A stretch of DNA of 10,024 bases from Balneolaceae bacterium. GTDB lineage: Bacteria > Bacteroidota > Rhodothermia > Balneolales > Balneolaceae. Every line of letters starts with the position of its first letter. Position 1 is the first letter of the stretch. The DNA lies in assembly GCA_007123985.1 (NCBI GenBank), contig SLGA01000156.1, forward strand, positions 1-10,024, read 5' to 3'. The position numbers were made by a program, and so were the translations under genes. The notes beneath the pieces are model-generated. The model made no database searches and had not been told where the DNA came from. It saw only the letters and a program-made list of their open reading frames with translations. This document shows positions 6,059 through 10,024 of the stretch, one piece after another.

Positions 6059-7006
6059 CTAAATAAAACTTCTGAAATACTCTGCTATTGTTTTGTTCAA
6101 CCAACCCGATGGCAGGCTCCAAAAGCCCACATGACCACCTTTTTCAGTGAAGCAGGGTTCTGTGTATGGATTTTTGACGATGTCATCAATAGGAGTCCAT
6201 TGAAACGGGCACATAGGGTCTTCTTTGCTGTGTACAACCAATGTGTTTGTTTTGATATTACCTATAAAATAATAGCTTGCACACTGCTGATAGTAATCAT
6301 CGGCGCTTTCAAAACCGTGAATGGGTGCCGTTACCTGATCGTCAAACTCGTAAAGCGTTGAACCGTTAAAAGTTGGCAAGTCTGGGAATTGTACCCTTTT
6401 CTCTTCAAGCTTTTTAGCAAGAGTTCGCAAAAAGCGTATGGAATAGAGCTTGTTGAAGCCTTTTTCTAAATTGTGAGAGCCTTTTTCAAGCTCAAATGGA
6501 GTGGATATGGTTGCTGTTGCTTTTAGGGGATGATGCGTTCCGTGTTCTTTGAGATAGTTAAGCAGTGCGCTTCCTCCGAGAGAAAATCCTGCCGAAAAAA
6601 CAAGCGAATTCGGATATTCATTTTTTACCCACTTAAAAATAGTATGTAAATCTTCCGTTTCGCCGGAGTGATAAAATTTTCTTTGACGATTCATTTTGCT
6701 TCCGCAACCCCTGAAATTAATCGAAACGATAGTAAAACCACGGGCAGAGAGCTGCTCACCAAGCTGAGTGACATAATACCGTTTAGAGTGCCCTTCGAGC
6801 CCATGAAGAAGAACCGCAACCGGTGCTGATTTTTCCTTTTCAGAAACATCCAGTTCAAGAAAATCATCATCCGGGGTGTCAATTACCACGCGCTGATAAT
6901 TCAGCGATGGTGACGGAAACAGGAGTGAGCATAAAACAGTATGAACATGGCCATTTACACACCAGGGTGCTGATTTGAACTGTTCGGTTTGTGCAGTAAA
7001 ATCCAT
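6059..7006 (-). CDS. yheT: YheT-family alpha/beta hydrolase
   Basis: This is a 315-residue soluble hydrolase of the COG0429 family. The oxyanion-hole segment is LLHGLEGHS (66-74), followed by INFRGCG (96-102) and the nucleophile elbow GFSLGG (S142). The acid is in HSKEDP (D263) and the catalytic histidine in GGHVGF (H292), so the triad is complete. The family-typical LYEFDDQVTAPIHGF (218-232) supports YheT rather than a generic esterase. There is no signal peptide, so it should act in the cytoplasm. The natural substrate of bacterial YheT is not established; carboxylester hydrolysis is the expected chemistry. ATG at 7006 leaves a normal N-terminus with APWCVNGHVHT, the usual start of this family. 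It is transcribed divergently from the Ppx/GppA gene and probably leads ypdA. Confidence 0.88.
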   Translation of the reverse strand: MDFTAQTEQFKSAPWCVNGHVHTVLCSLLFPSPSLNYQRVVIDTPDDDFLELDVSEKEKSAPVAVLLHGLEGHSKRYYVTQLGEQLSARGFTIVSINFRGCGSKMNRQRKFYHSGETEDLHTIFKWVKNEYPNSLVFSAGFSLGGSALLNYLKEHGTHHPLKATATISTPFELEKGSHNLEKGFNKLYSIRFLRTLAKKLEEKRVQFPDLPTFNGSTLYEFDDQVTAPIHGFESADDYYQQCASYYFIGNIKTNTLVVHSKEDPMCPFQWTPIDDIVKNPYTEPCFTEKGGHVGFWSLPSGWLNKTIAEYFRSFI

Positions 7007-7131
7007 TCGATAAAAATAACAAAGAGCTCAGGTAAAAACAGAAAGGTTTTTATCAAAAGAAATGTGTAAGAATTTGGCTGCTACTTTCTGTATCATTTTT
7101 GCAGTACGATAATGCTAATTAATCTGTATCT
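7007..7131. promoter_or_regulatory. Divergent promoter region between yheT and the Ppx/GppA gene
   Basis: These 125 bases must hold the promoters of both divergent genes. On the + strand a TTTG (7073-7076) is followed by TACTTTCT (7082) and TATCATTTTTG (7091-7101), none matching the TAnnTTTG spacing well. On the - strand TATTTTTA close to the yheT start is the nearest match. No operator-like palindrome stands out, so exact sites are not assigned. Confidence 0.35.
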
Positions 7132-8712
7132 ATGGAAACGGGTTTTCAAAAGAAGTCTCTCAAACGAATAGCGGCCATTGATCTTGGTACAAACTCATTC
7201 CATGCTGTAATTGTAGATATTTTTCCTGATGGCAGTTTCTACACGGTTGATAAACTCAAAGAGATGGTACTGCTTGCAGAGAAAGGGTTTGATGAAAACC
7301 TCTCATCCGATGCGATGGACCGTGCAGTTGAGGCTTTAAAAAAAATCAAGATACTTAGTGAACACCAGGGGGCAGAAAAGATTTTAGCGTATGCAACCAG
7401 TGCCATCAGAGAGGCAAAGAATGGTGGTGAGCTTATTCAGCGAGTTATTGACGAGGTAGGCATAAAGATAACAGCAATCCCCGGCCGGGTTGAAGCAGAG
7501 CTGATAGGCCTTGCCGTACAGCACGGTGTACAAATGCCCAGCACACCATCTTTGATAATGGATATTGGCGGCGGTAGTGTGGAGTATATACTGGCTGATA
7601 AAGAGAAGTTTTATTTTCTCACGAGCAAAAAAATCGGTGTAGCCCGCATGACAGCCTCGTTTGTTGACCATGACCCTATCTCGGATGATGAAATTGGCAG
7701 GCTGAAAGAATATTACAGAAATCAGTTAACCGAGGTTGCACAATCATTTGCAATACACAGAGGTGCAATTTTGATCGGTTCATCCGGCACAATGGAAAAT
7801 ATTGCACTGATGATTTCCCACAGGAATAAAAAAACACCAAGCCTGAGTGTAAATGAACTGAAATTTACGGCCAAAGAGTTTTATGAATTTTATGATGCCA
7901 CCATCAGAATGGATTATAATGAGCGTTCTCAGCTGGAAGGGTTGGATGAAAAGCGAATTCACCTTTTACCTGCCGGTTTGGTTTTGGTACACTATGTATT
8001 GAAAACATTTGGAATTAAGGAGGTTAAAATTTCCTCTCAGGCGTTGCGGGAAGGTATTATTTTGCGATACCTGAAGCAGGAACTTGACGATCTGCTTGAA
8101 CTTGCTGATTCTGAAGGTCCGAGAAGGCGCAGTGTAATGGAATTGGTACATAAATGCGACTGGCACGAAACGCACTCAAGGCATGTGGCAAAACTTGCAC
8201 TACATCTGTTCGATCATTTCGGACAGGATCTTGGATTGAACAATACTGATAGGGAGTTACTTGAATATGCTTCTTTTATGCACGATATCGGTTACCATAT
8301 TTCGCACAGAAAGCATCATAAACACGCTCTCTACATCATCCGAAATGCCGACCTGAAAGGTTTTGAGGAGAATGAAATCGAGATCATGGCGAATGTGGCC
8401 AGGTACCATCGTCGCTCAACCCCAAAAGCCCGCCACCCTCAGTTTAAAGCACTCCAAAAAACGGATAAAGAGAGAGTTACCAAACTTTCTGCAATACTTC
8501 GAATAGCAGACGGCCTGGATCGAAGTCATTATCAGAATGTTCGGGCAATGAACATTGAGAAAACGAAAAAAGAGATTCTGATCACCCTCACAACAGAATC
8601 AGATGCAGAACTTGAGATCTGGGGAGCTATGCGAAAAAATGCCCTTTTCGAGCAAGTGACGGGAAGAAAACTTCGCATAGAAGAGGCTGAAGTTGCCGGG
8701 ATGGTTTATTAA
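7132..8712 (+). CDS. Ppx/GppA phosphatase with C-terminal HD domain
   Basis: This is a 526-residue two-part enzyme. The N-terminal ASKHA-fold region (about 12-315) shows phosphate loop 1 IDLGTNSF (16-23), YATSAIRE (87-94), the catalytic glutamate in GRVEAELIG (E121), phosphate loop 2 DIGGGSVE (144-151) and GSSGT (216-220). From about residue 330 there is an HD-like helical domain with HSRHVAKLALHLFD (348-361), the HD pair in FMHDIGYHISHRKHHKH (H384, D385) and RIADGLDRSH (457-466). Length and layout match exopolyphosphatase / guanosine pentaphosphatase enzymes (about 500 residues), which release phosphate from polyphosphate or convert pppGpp to ppGpp. Sequence alone does not tell the two apart, and no ppk or relA/spoT lies nearby. 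The ATG at 7132 leaves only 11 residues before the first strand. It ends convergently to the next gene, with 82 bases between and no clear terminator. Confidence 0.9.
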   Translation: METGFQKKSLKRIAAIDLGTNSFHAVIVDIFPDGSFYTVDKLKEMVLLAEKGFDENLSSDAMDRAVEALKKIKILSEHQGAEKILAYATSAIREAKNGGELIQRVIDEVGIKITAIPGRVEAELIGLAVQHGVQMPSTPSLIMDIGGGSVEYILADKEKFYFLTSKKIGVARMTASFVDHDPISDDEIGRLKEYYRNQLTEVAQSFAIHRGAILIGSSGTMENIALMISHRNKKTPSLSVNELKFTAKEFYEFYDATIRMDYNERSQLEGLDEKRIHLLPAGLVLVHYVLKTFGIKEVKISSQALREGIILRYLKQELDDLLELADSEGPRRRSVMELVHKCDWHETHSRHVAKLALHLFDHFGQDLGLNNTDRELLEYASFMHDIGYHISHRKHHKHALYIIRNADLKGFEENEIEIMANVARYHRRSTPKARHPQFKALQKTDKERVTKLSAILRIADGLDRSHYQNVRAMNIEKTKKEILITLTTESDAELEIWGAMRKNALFEQVTGRKLRIEEAEVAGMVY

Positions 8713-8794
8713 ATGATCTGACTTTTCAAAACGGTTACATTTTTAGAAAGTATGTGAGTAGTTGAAGGGATTTTTGCTTAAAATGGAATGAAAA

Positions 8795-9211
8795 TTACCC
8801 ATTTTTCTGTAACTCTTTCAATTTTTGAATGTATTCGTAACGTGCTTTTATGCCGGATTTGTTACCTATAACCATACCGATGTAACACCCCCCGGCAGTT
8901 ATTATGGCAAAAAGCAGTTCATTGGCGGCTATCTCATCACTCATGAAAAAGATAAATACAACGGGTGGCAAAAAAATCAAAAACGAAAGAAGCATGTGCA
9001 GATTGGTAGGAACAGGTACTTTTCTGATAAATCGTTTCACTGCGGCAAATGTAAGGTTGAAGTAGAGAAAACTAATGAAAACCATCGCCAAAATACCCAG
9101 CCAAAAATCATAATTCGAGGCTTCTAAGAAGCGATGAGTAAATATTATGATACCCAGCGATATCATAATCGCCCAGGTTGAGTAAGCAAAGAATCGGGCT
9201 CCGTTTTGCAT
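8795..9211 (-). CDS. Small four-helix membrane protein of unknown function
   Basis: This protein has 138 residues that I do not recognise as a named family. Four hydrophobic segments are visible: about 8-26 (FFAYSTWAIMISLGIIIFT), 35-57 (rich in Phe, Leu and Ile), 72-90 (HMLLSFLIFLPPVVFIFFM, with a Pro-Pro kink) and 98-116 (ELLFAIITAGGCYIGMVIG, with small residues). A basic linker (VKRFIRKVP, 58-66) separates helices 2 and 3. The C-terminus is a charged, probably cytosolic helix (YEYIQKLKELQK). The positive linker and tail suggest both ends face the cytoplasm. It follows lptD on the same strand by 77 bases, so cotranscription is plausible, but a role in LPS export would be guesswork. The amino-acid make-up is typical of a real membrane protein, and nothing larger overlaps it. 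Confidence 0.72.
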   Translation of the reverse strand: MQNGARFFAYSTWAIMISLGIIIFTHRFLEASNYDFWLGILAMVFISFLYFNLTFAAVKRFIRKVPVPTNLHMLLSFLIFLPPVVFIFFMSDEIAANELLFAIITAGGCYIGMVIGNKSGIKARYEYIQKLKELQKNG

Positions 9212-9288
9212 AGAGAAATTTTTCTTTTAAGGTAAGGCAGTTGCTTCGAAAATGCATGAAGAACTGTGTAAACCAATGGTTGTTGGCG

Positions 9289-10024
9289 CTAAAAGTTGGG
9301 AGGTCTTCTGCCGGTTGGAGTTGAGCTTCGTTCAAGGTTGTTTAAACCCGGAAGTTTCTGGAAAAGGCTCTGTATTTGCCCGCCTGTAAGCGACAGTCTG
9401 AACATGTAGTATTGAAAATCGCCGAATGGATTGAACTGGAAAGATAAATCCCAGCACACCATTTGCCGCCGTAAACTAAACTGAGATGGTGTGAGCTCTT
9501 TTTCAATAAAATCGTAACCAATCCTTGTGGTAACACTCCATTTTGGTGTAAGGTTAAACCGGATATTATTCGCATTCAGTACGGCAGATTTACGCGCGTC
9601 CTGGCCAAACTGGTAAGTCCACCGATAGCTGAAATCAAGCCCCATCTCGAAGGTTGATGAGTAATCTTGTACAGGTTGTGTATTAAAACGGGAGTCAACT
9701 GGGCCGAAAAAAGCCTGATCGTAAGGATCGTAAGGCCTATATACAGGAGTGGTGACTCTTGCCCCCCGCCTTCCCCTTCGAATATTGGTTGAAAGACTGA
9801 GATTGTAATTTATAGGCTGCAAAAACTTGTTGCTGTCTTCCCAAATGAAACGATCTATCTCAATACCGTTTTCATTCCTTGAATAAAACGAGTACGAAGC
9901 GCTTGCCGAAAATCGCAATCCCTCCACAACTCTTGATGAGAGCGACATATTCACCCGGCCAAAGTTGAGGCTATCGGCTGCAAAATTGTAGCTTGATGTA
10001 GCTGAAAGATTATCAATAATTCGA
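9289..10024 (-). CDS. lptD: C-terminal part of LptD-like outer-membrane LPS assembly protein (5' end beyond window)
   Basis: The frame stays open from the stop codon (TAG, 9289-9291) to the right edge, so the GTG at 9954 is internal and not the start; codons upstream of it read SSYNFAADSLNFGRV. This is the C-terminal half of a beta-barrel. Features resembling LptD (OstA) of Bacteroidota are YNFAADSLNF followed by an EGLRFSASASY strand, LTPKWSVTTRIGYDFIEKELT (given as LTPKWSVTT and RIGYDFIEKELT), and a CWDLSFQFNPFG strand whose cysteine-tryptophan is typical. LptD with LptE inserts lipopolysaccharide into the outer leaflet of the outer membrane. After the last barrel strands (MFRLSLTGG) comes a short polar tail ending in Phe (RRPPNF). 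A basic loop (RRGRRGAR) followed by a Tyr/Pro-rich segment is notable. The N-terminal OstA domain lies outside the window. Confidence 0.8.
   Translation of the reverse strand, partial: RIIDNLSATSSYNFAADSLNFGRVNMSLSSRVVEGLRFSASASYSFYSRNENGIEIDRFIWEDSNKFLQPINYNLSLSTNIRRGRRGARVTTPVYRPYDPYDQAFFGPVDSRFNTQPVQDYSSTFEMGLDFSYRWTYQFGQDARKSAVLNANNIRFNLTPKWSVTTRIGYDFIEKELTPSQFSLRRQMVCWDLSFQFNPFGDFQYYMFRLSLTGGQIQSLFQKLPGLNNLERSSTPTGRRPPNF

Noticed and set aside
9108..9335. A 75-codon - strand frame between lptD and the membrane protein.
   Set aside because: It overlaps both the lptD 3' end and the start of the membrane-protein gene in another frame and shows no recognisable domain; it is a shadow frame.

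Overview
The window looks like a chromosomal housekeeping region from a member of the Bacteroidota/Balneolota/Rhodothermota side of the FCB group; a Balneolaceae-like bacterium is my best guess, not a proof. The reasons are a surface protein with a carboxypeptidase-regulatory-like plus DUF5686 architecture, a Bacteroidota-type LptD C-terminus, a YpdA-type flavoprotein with the 'GCLVNS' form, a tRNA without encoded CCA, a TATATTTG promoter element matching the Bacteroidota -7 consensus (TAnnTTTG), weak or absent Shine-Dalgarno sequences, and moderate GC content. There is no phage, transposase, CRISPR array or defence gene in the window.

Left part (1-3785, all + strand): the 3' end of an outer-membrane beta-barrel gene, an orphan importer-type ABC ATPase with a TOBE domain, and a 788-residue DUF5686 outer-membrane protein that probably starts at TTG. 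This last gene meets, with no base between them, the convergent gene for a lipoprotein with three calcium-type (TSP3-like) repeats and a divergent OmpA-like domain (3786-4541, - strand).

Centre (4542-5036): a non-coding block. A well-formed promoter drives tRNA-Ala(GGC). Downstream lie a 9-bp inverted repeat, a decayed second copy of the tRNA 3' end capable of mutually exclusive hairpins, a strong bidirectional terminator, and the small bacterial SRP RNA (ffs). The U-tract of ffs overlaps the stop codon of the next, convergent gene. The repeated tRNA 3' end is the most unusual signal in the window.

Right part: ypdA (FAD/NADPH disulfide-reductase family) and yheT (alpha/beta hydrolase) lie on the - strand, probably cotranscribed. 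A divergent + strand Ppx/GppA phosphatase with a C-terminal HD domain follows. Then come a four-helix membrane protein of unknown function and the C-terminal part of lptD, both on the - strand; lptD runs off the right edge. The recurring theme is the cell envelope (two outer-membrane barrels, one lipoprotein, LptD), together with redox and polyphosphate/(p)ppGpp-type metabolism. I see no single dedicated pathway or novel gene system.
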